This document shows, piece by piece, positions 13,901 to 27,800 of a stretch of 64,000 bases of DNA (the stretch's first letter is position 1; every line of letters starts with the position of its first letter). Source of the DNA: Oreocharis arfaki. Lineage: Eukaryota; Chordata; Aves; Passeriformes; Paramythiidae. A program made the position numbers and the translations under genes. The stretch spans positions 148,051 to 212,050 of the forward strand of contig VZRR01010417.1 of the NCBI GenBank assembly GCA_013398015.1, read 5' to 3'. The notes under the pieces are model-generated. The model did not search any database. It saw only the letters and a program-made list of their open reading frames with translations, and was not told the origin of the DNA.

Positions 13901-16900
13901 TTCGGCTTCTTTAGAGAAACAATTATTAGATTATTCAAATGATCGATTTCAAAACCATCCCTTCTCCAAGTCTGAACACAGGTAGACTGAAGAGAAAAGT
14001 ACAGTCAACCACAAATGACTGCTGCAAACCACAGATAAAAACATTTGCTTTTTAGCAAGACCCATGAAGGACATGAAATAATTAGTTTGGAAGCACGGTG
14101 TAAAGAATAGCCACCTGGAATATATTTAAGAGAGTGCAAATTTACAAACATATGCTACAAATATTCTAGGGGCAGTAGATTTGGAGGTGACAGAAGCTTC
14201 TGGTATGAAGGCTCTTGTCCTACTGCCTAAAGTGATCCTTATCCAAGGCTTAATGAAGACAAATTTAGTGTTTCCACAAGAGGAACAGATGTTTTGCATC
14301 CTTCATATATTTTATGCCCACTGCGTGACATCAAGTGAATAAGGATTTAGGGACTTAGAGACATTAAAAGCACAGTAATTTAATTAGAGAATAATTTAGG
14401 TTTTAAAAAGTCTAGGAAGATCATCAAATTCAAAGCACTGCTCAAAGAAGGTTCAATGCAGAATGAATTTTGGTAAGACAACAGCCTTTTATTGACAGGA
14501 GTTTTTTGTTTGCTTTCTTCCTAGAACAAAAAAAGCACCCCAAAATTAATAGCTTAACTTGAATCTTTTATCCTCCTCCCCTGGGCTGCATCCCTCACCC
14601 TACACACACACCCACAACAAACAGACACACATTTTATCACAGGTGTAAAAACTGTTCACTTCACTGCCCACAAATGCAAATCTTACACCACAGCTCTCTG
14701 TGCCCAACTTTAGTAGGAGTTTAGTCTGATCACTCACCAGAACTCTGAATCATCACTTTAAACCTGAGGTTTGGAAATTTCTAAACTGCTTTTTTTCAGT
14801 CTACCAAAATTTTACATTCACCTTGGAATTTTTGTTTGCCACTCGCATATTGCAGCCATGTACAAGGCTGGTTTCATTTAGAGTGGCACAAAGTGAAAGG
14901 TAATTTCCCTAAAATCTCTAGATTAGATCACAATCTTACTATGACATTTTAACTTCCTCTTAAAACATGTGTTAGTAACAGTAGGGAAGTTACAAAAGTA
15001 CATAAGTTTCTTTAAATTTACATACAAAAAAAGATCCCCAAAACTGCCTCATATATAATGTCTCATTTCTCATACCAGCTTTCTTGATACTTTTTGATTA
15101 AAAAACAGAAAGGTGGTTGTTGGTTTTTTTAAGTCGTTATTGGGAGACTAAAGAGAAAACAACCAAGATTCAACTATTTATGCACTCTGCCCAGGAGCTG
15201 ATACTTTATTGCAGAAGGATGAATAAAGAAAAATATATTTCAATCAAGAAATACTTACCAGAGAACTAACTGGGCATTACTTAGGCCTTTTTAAAACTGC
15301 TTGGAAAGACTGTCTCAACAATTCAACCCTTATTATTGATGTAAGTAACTGAAAAATGTGAAAATAAATCAGGCAATTTAATATATAATGATGATTCTCT
15401 ACCCTTGCTTTTGCTGAGTGTATTTTTATTTCATTATGCGATTTCTTTGCAGATTTTTGAAATTGCTGATTTCTAAAACTGTATCTCCTTGTTTGTTTCC
15501 AGAGGAGAACTCTTAATAGGCTGAAAGAAGTAAAAAAGTGTTCAACTTTGGTCAAAAAAATTCAGCACATTAATTTTATGGTCAAAGCATCAGTTAATGG
15601 GCTGGTTAATATTATGAAGCAATTAGCAAACAGTTCAACACAGGCAATTATATGCATTAACCTCATTCTAACCCACTGGAACAAGGGTTTAGGAGCCCTG
15701 CATATGGATTCTAGACCAGCAACTAAATCTGTCCAACAGGTTTTCACTCTGCTCATTTATCCAGAATCCAAAGGAATATTTGTTGCCTAATCATCAACCT
15801 CGCATACTGATGAAACTGTGATTGTGTTTTAGCTCTGTTTCTCACATCCTGTTTAACAGTCAGCTCTCCTGAGACGCATTTTTTCTTCATTAAATCTGAA
15901 TAAATCAAGTAATTTTTGCTTTTGTTTTTTCTGGGATTCAAAACATTTTGAGGAACTAGGCATATAATTGAAGTATTCATTAACTGATATCTAAAGGGAT
16001 ATAAAATTAGGCAAGACCATGCTGCAATCTGTATTATTCCTGCTCACAGCAAGCACAATGCTCTCGTTGCTCAATGTACTCTGGTTCTCTCTCTCTCTAA
16101 CTAAAACAATTTCAAGTTTGACTGGGTTTAAATGTACAGTAGACGGTTCCTGTGTATTTAACTGTAATAATTCTCTCTCTGATGTCTCTCCATCTGCTGC
16201 CATGATATTTTAATACATATTTATATGTATTTCTTCTTTTTTTTTTAATTTTTTTATTTAGGTATATCAAGGGGAAAACCTAGTGCTTTGAGTTCTTTAT
16301 GTCTCATACTCTAGTCTCTGGAGTTCTTCTGCAGGCTGTATGTTGTTAATGCTAATCGTGATAGGGGTTTTTACCTATGACTGACTCCTACATATTAGCA
16401 TTAACACTGTACCATGCCTCTTACCAGAATTCACACGGAACAAACTGCTGCTGTGGGAGGAGAACAGAAATCATGAATCAGTCAGTGCTATGCTGGGAAA
16501 AACCTACTCTACGTGGAAAAAGACATGTTGTTCTGCATACAGGCATGCTTGCTAGGTATAGAGTCTGGAAAAGCAGCAAAGAAAAAGCAGCTTTGTGTAA
16601 TAGCAAGTCCTTACTAGGATGTCGAATGTGTAACGTTTTGAATGCAACAACCTGGGTTTTGCTTTGTTTTATCACTTTTTAGCTCTTTTGGCTTTACTTC
16701 CTACACAGATATTTCATTTCTTCATTTTTATTTAGCAAAGAAAAATGATGAATTTAATTTTTAGCATGTACAACTGAGGATTCTATTAATTTCTACAGAA
16801 TTTTATTGTATGTAAGAGAAAAACTGACAGAAGATATTTCTTTCAGATTCCATTGCCAGTTCTTTAGGAGAACTTGGGCAATGGGTCATTAGGAGAAAAT

Positions 16901-18792
16901 GACAGTATCTTTAGTTTACTTTAGGATTACCAGTGCATTTCAAACTTTTAGAAGTCTTAGAAAATTGTAGAGAAAAAGTATTGTTATATATTTTTTGTGG
17001 AAGGTCAAAATAGTTCCTGAATATTCAATCACAAAACCTGAGTGACAGAGCCAGTCTTTAAAACTCTCTCTTACCCTCTACTTAAATCTACTTAAAGAAT
17101 AGTTTATCTATGAAACATTAATTTTATGGGAGAACAAAAGAGAAAACTAAAAAACTCAAAGTACTCACCATTAATTAAGAAATAAAGTTAATGTTTGTCC
17201 CTGTCAATATGAACACCTCTTTCTGTTATCAGTGTTCTGCCCGTGAATCTCCAGCACAAGGAATGATCACAGAGCACCCAAGACCACAGACACTTACAAA
17301 CCAATGGTCTCATAAAAAAGTGTCCCATACAAAGAGTCTCACTGAATGTGATTTTTACACTCAGACAGAACTGCTGCAGGGCATAAATGTTTTCCAAATC
17401 AGGCTCTAAGTTAAGTGGTTTCCCCAGGATGCATACAGCTGGGGGACCATAACCACCAAAAAGGAAAAGCCACTTTTATCCCTTCCAAAGTCAGAGCCAT
17501 AGCTCTGAGAGAGAATTCTCAAAGTGGTGCAACATATTTTGGTAAAGAAAAGCACACTCCTATTAACTTTCCTGGGAAAATTACTTTAAAAGTGGGAAGA
17601 AAATTGTGGCAAAAGAGAGGAGAGTCAAGAGAAAATCTCATTTCTTGGGTGAAACTGAAGCTCAGTGTGATTTTCCTGTCCATTTGAGGCCATGTTCAGC
17701 AGTATCGGTTTGCTGAAGCAAAGGTGATCCTAGAGCCTCAATCCTGTATAGATACATATCAATAGAAGGTGTCTTAAGGAAGAAAACATCTTTCCACTCA
17801 CCATCCTGATTCATAAAAATCAAATATTTGTTCCCTCACATTTTCCCTCTTTAAAATGTGAGTAACTTGCAAACTTAAGAAACAGAAAGTAATTATAAAT
17901 ATGGCCCAATATTAGACCAATTATACATATTCTTTCTGCATAGCTGTTTCCCCAGAAAAGCAGACATACTTAGGTTGTGGATATTATATTAGCAGATACT
18001 AAAATAATAGGTTTTCTTTTCACTCTGAAAAAATGTTAATGCTGTCCATGACTGGGGTTAAGTCTCATGAAAAACCACAGCACGATAGCATTACCATTTT
18101 CAGATGGTTGATGTTCTTCAAGAAATACCCACTGCCAACTCTTCCCATCGAATGCCTTAATGCTGCCAAGTTCCTGTGTCTGTAAAATCTAATAAAACAA
18201 ATGTAGCAATTTCACTGGCTTCAAATATAACAAAGTATTCCAAAATGCAGTAAGAGATTACTCCTTAGCAGAAGTCAAAATAGAAAGGAAAACTTGTTCT
18301 GGCTGCTGTTATGAAAGGACTTGATGTCTACTGATGATAGAGTGTTTTCATCACTTGCATGTGTTCAATTTCCCAGGGAAGAGCTTTACTGCCTTGGTAA
18401 GAAAAAGATAACTCTTTCTTGGCATTTAATTCCTTCTTTTATTAAATTAGTCATCCTATATCCTAATTGTCTTTTCTATCTCCAAAATCCATGATAACAT
18501 GAAATACAGAATATTTCTTTGGAAAAAAAATTCTCAGTTGGTCGTATGTGCCAGTTGGAACGGCTCAACCTTCCTACTGCCACCTCTTAGGATCAAAACA
18601 CCATGTAGCTTCAACCTTTAACACAAGATTTCCTTTTTTGGACAAAACCAGTAAACAAAAGGGAAGAATCAAAAGTTTCAACTCTTTCAAACAAGATGCA
18701 GAAGGAGGAACAATTTGAATGTGAGAAGCCATGAAGCTACTACTGAGATGTGCAACAAGGAATAAGGCTTCAGTTCCCGCCTTTTCCCCATC

Positions 18793-19030
18793 ATCATAAA
18801 ATCCTGGAATGGGCTGGGTTCAGAGGGACCCTAAAGATCATCTTGTTCCAATTCCCCTGCCAGAGGCAGGGACACCTTCCACTAGACTAGGTTGCACCAA
18901 GCTCCATCCAATCTGACCTTGAACATTTCCAAGGCTGAGGTACTCACAAGTTCTCTGAACAACGTGTTCCAGTGCCTCACCACTTTCACCATAAAAAAAA
19001 TCTGAATTATTCCTTATCAGAAACTGGCCA
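18793..19030 (-). mobile_element. CR1 LINE 3' fragment, antisense
   Basis: Reverse-strand copy of the CR1 3' end. The plus strand shows the complement of the family words, e.g. GAGGGACCCTAAAGATCATC and CAGGGACACCTTCCACTAGA. 5'-truncated and diverged, with no coding capacity. Confidence 0.85.
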
Positions 19031-20557
19031 GTATCATCTTCTGCTCAGGTATGTTGGACTAAGTGACCCTGCCCTCTCCTTTCTCCACTTTGCAGCATTG
19101 TGTCCTCCTAGGTTCTTCCTTACCTTTAGCTGGTTCTGCAGTTCTTTTGCTGAGTAAAAATTGCCTCTTTACAACCAGAAATTTAATAAAAAGAAATAGC
19201 CAAGAAGACGAATTGACTAAATTCTGCAGTGTCTTTTGCCCATCTATCCACCCCTAATCCCTGCAGCTTCCTATAGTGCTCAGTATAGAAAATAACAGCA
19301 TCTACTTTCTTGTCTCCTTTTAAACTGATGAATGATGGTGTCTTCTGACTATTTCCAATGGAGAAGATCGGGGCAGGCCCCAGGGTAGGCAGAACAGTGC
19401 ACAAACATCCAGAATCCACACTCAGCCAGAGCTTTGCCATACCCATTTTGGTATTTTGCATAACTCCATAGCTTTAAGTTATACGGTGATAGTTGCGGGT
19501 GTGTGTCAGAACACAGCCCCAAACAGCCAGCCAGGCTGGTACCACCCTGCAGTTCTGCTGAAGTTCAGAAAACCTAAGCCAAAAAGAGAAAGGAAGTATT
19601 ACTCTGACCCAGCTGCTACAACAGCCCTCTCAGCAGACAATTGCAGCATTTTATGCACCAACAGTCAATGGTAAAATAGAGAAATTGCCCTGAGCTCAGG
19701 GTCATATCTCCCTGCTGTTCTGTGGCTGCCATGGGCAGAGCACTGCTTCCACTTATTCTCATGCTCACCTAAGAAATGTTCAGGACTTTTCTAGCAGTGC
19801 CATCAATACAGATCAGGCAGGGTGTACTCAAAATACCGTACGAGCCATCCCCCCCAAAATACCAGATGTTCTCCCCTGCACATGTGGCTCTGAATCCCAA
19901 TCTGGCAGAACACTTCGGCAGAGAAAGAAATGAATACTATTACCCAGGTCTCTTAACTGTTACTGTTCTCTGTGAGAATTCTGGTGCTTTTCCAAGGCAT
20001 CCTGTAGCTACAGCTCTCCCTTAGGAAAACCTGCCTTCTGGACCTCACGGAAGTCAATGTGTGAGATAGTGCCAAGTTCTGTAAAAGTTTGAGCTTCCAC
20101 CTTTTTATGCACAGACCTCCAGGGAAGGGTCTAATACAGACCTCAACAGCACTTCCAGTATTGTAGTTGTGCGCAAAAGTCCCTTTTGTGGGGATTCACC
20201 TGTGGGGTGACTTCCCCGCTCCTCCAACCAAAAAAACTCAAACCTCAAACATAGCAAACGAACAAAGAAACACCTACACACATTCCCCATGAAAAAGAAC
20301 ATACTGAAAAAGCTCTGAAATTCCAGCTACACTTAAAGGTATTCCTAAGGGATAGCAGCACTCTCACATTTCTCTGCAGCTGGTGCAGAGTAATTCTGAA
20401 CTGGATACTCAAAACAGCAAGAAGACATCAGGGGATTCTGGGGGTTGTACTAGAACAAGCTTAAGATTCAAAACAAACCACCTGTATTGGATCCCAAAAT
20501 TCAGATGTCAAAATTTCACCAGTCTTGGGTTAATCACAGATGGCAAGTGCAGCATTA

Positions 20558-20650
20558 AACAACAAACAAAAACCAATTAACCAACCAAGCAAAACTAAAA
20601 ATTTAAAAAAAAAAACCAAACACAACAAAACCCCAAAAAACAACAAAACC
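20558..20650. repeat. A/C-rich low-complexity tract
   Basis: Stretch dominated by AAC/AAAC/CCA words and A-runs on the plus strand. No coding meaning. Confidence 0.7.
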
Positions 20651-21689
20651 ATCAATTTTTCGTGTTTCTCAAGACAAGAACGCCTCCTTCTTCAACAGCA
20701 ACAGAACAGGTTCAAAGCCAAAGTACTCTGGCAATTTAGATTTAATGAAAATTTATAGAATGTGTACTTCACGTATGTGTACTTTGAAGATAAACTTTAA
20801 ACCAACAACCTTATTTAAAAAAATAAGCATCTGATACCATTATAAAAAGTCCTCTGCACCATTAATCAAGAAGAGAAAAAACCACCAGTTTTCCAAGTAT
20901 CCTGAGAAGACATGGGCTATACCTAAATGTATTTTACTGAAGTACTACCCTGCTCTCACAAAACTGTGGTGTCAACTGATTAGAAACCATGTGATGCAGT
21001 TAATGGTAAAAATAATAATTGGCATAAAATTCAGAGAAAATATTTGCACTTCAAAGAGCAATAAAAATCTCCTCTGCTATAATAAGAACAGCTCTAATGA
21101 GTTGGGGATGAAAATACAAAACGTCAGAAAACATCATCTAACAAAATCCCCTTGTGAAATTTAATTGAAGTCACCATATCTGAATATCAAAGAAAGAAAA
21201 TACATAATATTACTACATATAATTACTACACTGGGGATGCAAGTAATGAACTACATTCTGGGTATTATTCTGGAAAATTAACTGCACTTGAACAGCAGAA
21301 AGAAATCATTAAACTCCAAGAACTTTCTGGCTTTTACATTCTGCTATTTTTGTATTGGTAAAGCAATGGCAATCACACGTTTACATATCTCTACAGGTAT
21401 CTTTTTACGATATAATTCCTCTCACCTTTCAGTTGCAGTAGGCAACAACATATGGATGGACACATGCAATTACTGTTGTCAAGGGCAGGGGCAACTTGCA
21501 AGTTATTGCAGATAAAACATTACCTTCCCTCTCCCCTCTCTTTTTTCTATAAGGAAACCTTTAAAGTGGACTGAAACATCTCATGTATACCTGTGTCTAT
21601 ACTTATCTATGATTTAGATCACAGAATTCAAATTAATTACCCAAGACATTTTTGTACGAGGCACAAACAAGTCATGTAAAAATACACAT

Positions 21690-21695
21690 TTTATT
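21690..21695 (-). terminator. MRPL39: MRPL39 polyadenylation signal AATAAA
   Basis: AATAAA on the minus strand, 21 nt past the stop codon. It is followed by a T/GT-rich stretch (TGTGTATTTTT and TTGTTTGTG) of the kind that helps cleavage. This predicts a very short 3' UTR of roughly 45-55 nt. Alternative downstream sites cannot be excluded. Confidence 0.7.
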
Positions 21696-21716
21696 ATATA
21701 CATTTAGAGGTTCAAC

Positions 21717-21800
21717 TTAAATTGATACAGTTTTTCCTTCTTCAGTTCCATCTTTTGTCTTAAGATGTTCTGCTGCTTCCAAATATTCTTCTTCAGTAAC
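21717..21800 (-). CDS. MRPL39: MRPL39 coding exon 10 with stop
   Basis: Last 27 codons plus TAA at 21717-21719. Acceptor TTTCTGCAG|GTTACT. The acidic tail begins VTEEEYLEAAEHLKTKDG and is weakly conserved apart from VTE. It is somewhat longer than the human tail. Confidence 0.9.
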   Translation of the reverse strand, partial: VTEEEYLEAAEHLKTKDGTEEGKTVSI

Positions 21801-24800
21801 CTGCAGAAAGACATCAATTTTGTTATATTTTTAAAAATTATTTCACTCTCCTTGATCCTGAAAATCCTCCCCTCATACTGTCACTGTAACAAGAAAGGAC
21901 AACCTACAAAGACTCCTATCTTTTCCAAAATTAAACAACCTGAAGGCCAAGAACACTCAAACTAAGTTCAGGGAAGATGCCATGGGGCAGGCTGAGAACA
22001 CATCCTTGGCTAACAAGTTTCAGAAGACATAAAGTACTTTTTTTCTGTCTCTTGCCAAACAAGTAAGTAAAAATTTTGATCTGAAGGCTCTAAAACAGCT
22101 GCTGTTTAATTTTTACAAAGACATCCTATGTTTAAACATGTATTAGTAGTGGTTATTTGGTTATATGTGGCTTGTAATATTTCATAATATTTATTAATAA
22201 TAATTTTTTAAGTTCTATGTCCTGGGTTGCAGTATATTCTCTTACCATCTTCATGACCTGTGAAACCAGGTGGGGCAGTGTTTCTTTGCCTCCTCCCTCC
22301 GGACTATGTTCTGTTAATGGGAGCATTTGTGCCTTGCCAAAGGACTCATAGATAACGGACTCCAAACTATCTCCTGTTAATGGGCCCATCAGTGCCTCAC
22401 CACCCCATTGTGAGATGCTCCGCCTGGGAGGGGGCACTGAACATTTCCCACCTGGATATAATCAGAGGTTTTTCAGGCACAAGGGAGCTTCTCTCCGCTG
22501 GACTTCCAGAGGACGAGAGGCTGCATCACTGGACCTTCAGGCGAGGACCAGGCCCTTTTCCACGGGACCGCTGTTTTCACCGGAGCTGTTGCACCCACCC
22601 TGCTCACTGGGAGCCACCAGCGCTGCTGCCGGCTGTGACCAGCACTGCTCCAGGAGGAGAAGCTGCCAGCTGTGACCAGCACTGCTCCAGGAGGGGAAGC
22701 TGCCTGGCAGCCAAGAAGGCTGCACTGGGTGACTGTGCTGTTATAACTGCCATAGTCATTGTTATTGTTTTGTTTTGTACACATATATAAATTAGTAAAG
22801 AACTTTTATTCCTATTTCTCATATCCTTGCCTGAAAGCCCCTTAATTTCAAAGTTATAATAATCCGGAGGGAAGGGGGTTGCATTTCCCATTTCAAAGGG
22901 GGTTTCTGCCTCACTTAAACAGACGCCTGTCTTTCACACCAAGACATTGTATTTACCTTAAAATATTTTTAGTTGTACAAATCATATCAATCAAATAGTA
23001 TATAGGGTTTTTTTAAATGACATAAAGCATTTTAATAACAGACCTCCTAAACAGTGCTACCATGTCCTCTAGTAAACAAGCAGTTAGATTTCCGATTTCC
23101 GTTCACCTGTGAATATTTCCATTCCTAAAGATATGTTCTTGAGTATACTACCTACCTCTAATCATTCAAACTGTCCTCTATCAGAGCACATCTTTGTATT
23201 TGGTAACCTGTATTTCACCATTAGTAGGACTTACCAGCCTCTTTGATCTTTCCAGCAGTTTGTGCCACACAGTGTGATGAGCCTGTGTGAAATGTCATTA
23301 TATGATGTTAGCAGAGGTAAAAAATAATCTTATCATAGAATTGATTCTGAAAAATGTATAACAATGATGGGACAAAACCATAATAATGCCCAGTTCAAAT
23401 GCCACAACTCACAATTTTGGTGCCCAATTTGCCCATATTCATGTGGGGGACTTGAATAAATGTGTACCCATCACACACCCCATCTCTGGAAGTGTTCACA
23501 GCCAGGTTGGATGGAGCTATCACCAGCCTGGTCCAGTGGAAGGTGTCCCTGCCCATGGGAGGGGAATTGGAACTGGATGCACTTCAAGGTCCCTTCTAAC
23601 CCAAACCATTATATGGTTCTATGATGCATCCACTGTATGGAATCCTTGAGGGGTTAATTGGCAAAAATGGGAATTATGCTTAGGAAGGGAACACAGAGAT
23701 GAGCTGAAGAACCCTTGAAAACTTCCCCAACTAAGACAATAGTACATGTGCTAGACCACGAGGTCAAAATCACATAAATCCACAGAAATGGGAATAAAGA
23801 CTCCTGCCTCCACCTTCAGTTTGGCTAAGCCTTTGTTTAAGACTCATTAGAGCTAGGACTTTTTTTTGTTGTTGCTACATTTTACTTTGGTGTCATAAAA
23901 TTCTTTGAATGGTATATTTATCATGAGTATAAATATAAAGTTCTGCTCTTCTAAGTACTGTCAGTAGCCTTGATGTCAAAAGACTGGCATGCACAACTTA
24001 GGCAAGCAGAATGAAATCTCCACACAGAAATTACACAAACAAAACAACACTTTCCATACTGAAAAATAACATAATGGGCCCTCTGATGCAAACTTTTCTA
24101 GTTCTAACTGCATATCCACAACAGTTTCAGGAAAATGAATCCCAAATATCCATCACAGTCATCATCGGGGCCCTCCCTTTCTAGTGCTCCCAACTCTGAA
24201 TTCCGTTTAGCTACCAACACAGCACCCAACAAAGACAGGAATACAGGCAAAATGTTCTAACTTAAAGAAGGAAAACCTGCGCAAAATGGATTACTTACCT
24301 TCAAACGGACTGGCAAGGACACACCCTGGAATCTCCTTATCAATTGAGACTGGTCAGTCTGAAGATTATGGGCTGCCGTTATCTCATACTGGAAACAGAA
24401 ACTTGTCCTTGGAATATGAGGACCTTCACTAACATCTACAAAGTCACCAAACCTGGGGGGATGAAAAAAAACCCAGCCTAGATGTCAAATATATTTGGAG
24501 TCAAGTACAAGGAGATTAGGTTTTATTTTTGATTAGCAAATTCCAATCAACAGAAAAAAAATCCACACAAATCCCAAACCAAATCTAAACAAATCCCCAG
24601 CTCAGCATTTTTAAGTTTCCTAAACCAAAAGTACAGGTCACACAATTTCCTTAAATGAACTTACGAAATTTAAACTTCAAGTCTAGGAAAGGATCTTAGG
24701 TTTAAAAAATCCTTGATGCCACGTTGGCTTTAAAACTGGGATAACTGTCATTCACCAGAAAAAGATTCATCTCCGAGATCACCTATTTTCCACAGCACAG

Positions 24801-27800
24801 TGTTTTCAACCTGCACAGTTATTTCCCTTTCAGTTCTCGGAAAACTGCAAATCAGTTAAGAAAAGAGAGACAGCATAGTACAGCAAAGAAATACTCAGAA
24901 CAAACCTCTCCCAGAAATCAACAGGCAACCCCATTTTCCCCCTTATTGAGCAAACCAGAGTGGGAGGATGGAAAGAATGACACAACATTGTTCTAAAATT
25001 TCAAGAACCATCACTGCAAAGACATCTGTTCCTTTAGACAGATGTGGACTACAAAAACAAATGAGGAACTCTTTAGACATCTAGAAAACTGAATATCCTA
25101 CAACAGCCTAAGATAGAGAGAAATTCTTTTAATTGCGTGAGATACAACACAAGCTTCCTGCCTCCAGGCTAAGAACTCTGTATTTTACACTGTATCCCAG
25201 GATGCTGTTCTATTCTCATCTCCACCACTACAAAGCAGTAACTTGGAAGTTAGGAAAATCTTGACAACTCTGAAAAAGCAAAGTCCATAATACAATGGTG
25301 ACACTTGTTTTCAAACAAGTATTTGGTTTGTATTTTATTTAACCTGTCAAGCTCTAGAGATTTATTTAGTTTTCATGTAAAAGCACTGAAAGCAGTAAGA
25401 CTTCACTGGCATTTACCACCCTTAACACAACAAGAAATGGAAATATAGTATCACAAAGTATCACAAAACAATGGTTGTATTATAAAAAAACAAGCAAGCA
25501 AACCACCCCAAGCATCTTAAGACAGACCACAGACAGTAATGAATACAAATGATCTTTAAACTTAAAGCCATCACAAGTAACTTGCTCCTCTCACTTGCAG
25601 AGAGTACTTGCAATACAGTCAAATGTTTCAGTGAATCATTACAGAATGGGAGTTCAGTTTTGCTTACCTATGTAACGTTACAATTCCTCTCATATTCTGA
25701 GAAGCTTTTCTTTCTATCATCTCTATTTTGTATCTGGACAAGAAAAAAAAAAATTTAAAATCCTCATCTTTAACACCTAGTTTTTACAAGAACAGTTCAG
25801 AAATTAATTTAATCAATTTAAAATTCCTAAAAATCATGCTTGTGTTTATGTGAGCTTTGAGATTGGTTTAAATTCCTAATGACAACACATATTGACATGC
25901 TTCATTAACAGAGATGTTAGTTAACCTCAGTTCGTGGAAAAATTACAGAGATTATACTAAGCAGTACTGAAAGGCACTTTAAAATAATGCAAACATCAGG
26001 CACAGTCAACATGGGATCCTGAGACAGGATGTTTGGGAATGGTTAAATGCTGTGCCAGGAAGTGGTTCAGACTGGACACTAGGAAGCACTTCTTTAGGAG
26101 ATGGTGCTCAAACACTGAACAGGCTTCTGGGAGAGGTGGTCGATGCCCCAAGCCTGTCACTGATTGAGAGGCATCTGGACAATGCCTTTAACAACTTGCT
26201 GTAACTTGTCAGCTCCACATCAGTCAGGCAGCTGAACTAGGTGGCTGCTGTAGGTCCCTTCCTATGGAAACATCGATTCCAGTCTATTCTGTGCATATGT
26301 TATAGGAGGACCATGCTCCCACAGCAGAGTTTTATTCAGAAAGATACAATGAACCTACCACTTACAAATGAGAGTTTTTCAAGCCACCTATAAGACCAGA
26401 AGACACCATCAGACCACCTAAACTGATTTTATGCAATGTGTAGCCCTCAACAGCTGGTGGCCTACAATACAGCAAAGTGTTCTGTGTGCTTTCTATACAC
26501 AATATCTAAAGGTACCATCAAAAGTCAGCTCCCATCTGCTGTCAACAAAGTGGAGATGATGATCCCTATGTCACATTAAAATCACCTCCAGCATTAAGCT
26601 AAAAAACTTGCTATTTTGCAACTTCAGCTTCATTGTAGTTTAATTTTGGTTCACAAAATGATAAATTATTTATCATTTTCCCCCTACATCTCTCCAACCG
26701 CCAAAGAGCTGTGCACCAGAAAATTTTTTCCCAAAACATAGCTGAGGTATTTTTTTCAGTGAAGGACAGGAGGTTTTGAACAAACCTTTTACCCCAGACC
26801 AAACTATTTTACCCATTTTCCCCCTGCAGAGTTCAAAAACTACATTTCATCAAATCTTCATTTGAAGATACCAGGACATGAAAAACGTACATTTCTTTAA
26901 ATATACAATCCTTTCATCAAAGGCTGAGATTAACTACCATGCCAAGGCTAACCACCAGAGTTTCAATGTAATAGTGGAATCTTGAAGCTCACTAGCAAAC
27001 AAAAGAAGTATTAGTCTTTCAGTTTGGCACAGAACTCCATCCAGTAAAGGTGCCTGGTGTTGGCCTCTGGAGAGAACAATAAGAACTAAGTAAGCTGGTG
27101 TGAGTAAGTTGGTGGAAAGAGAACGGAGGCAGGCTCATTCAGAGCAGTGGGAGAAGTACCTTCTTACTTCACCTGTCACATATTATTTTAAATTTATAAA
27201 AGCAAACAGAGATTTGACTTGATTTCTAATTGCCTCTTTGAAAGAAAGGCAAATTCAGACACTCACATGTTATTCTGAAACATTTCACGTGCTACTTTTG
27301 CTTCAACATGCAGTGTTTCAAAGGGCAGGTCTTGATGGATTAACTTTTTGGCATCCCTTGTAAGAGAAGAGAAGTTGTCCTAAAAAAAAAGGACATAAAA
27401 ACTGTAACCACCTTTTCTTAGCTGTAGTGAACAGATAAAGCACAGCAAATACTAAATATTAGTCAAAACAACAAAGACCATCCACTATAAACCCTAAATA
27501 TAGCAATTTTACTGTAGGACTGTCTTACTGTTATCATAAGAGTGCCACAGATCATCACTGTTTTAATGGACAGATTCAATGCCCAGTCAAATCAATAGGC
27601 ATTTTTCCATCAGAAACAATATATATTAATTAAACCGACCAGATTTTCCCTACATGGTACTATATACACAGTCTTGCTACTGTTAAATACTCATCTATAT
27701 ATCTTGTTTCCCAGAGTGATGTCTTCACTTGCAAATAAGCTCTACTGCGATAGATCAAAGCGAAAAAAGGGTACTGGATATTTAATAAATAAAAATTGGT

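Larger units (their letters stand above)
1..21660. other. Intergenic region 3' of MRPL39
   Basis: AT-rich DNA with no supported gene. Open frames are short (135 codons at most), start at random and show no family motif. It holds small tandem duplications (1946-2003, 6567-6635), microsatellites (726-768, 10468-10498, 10850-10919), an A/C-rich tract (20558-20650) and one CR1 fragment (about 18793-19030). Conserved non-coding elements could exist here but cannot be recognised without alignment. Confidence 0.7.

Noticed and set aside
22380..22790. 136-codon plus-strand gene
   Set aside because: Lies wholly inside an LTR, antisense to it, and includes the 37-bp tandem duplication. No protein family.
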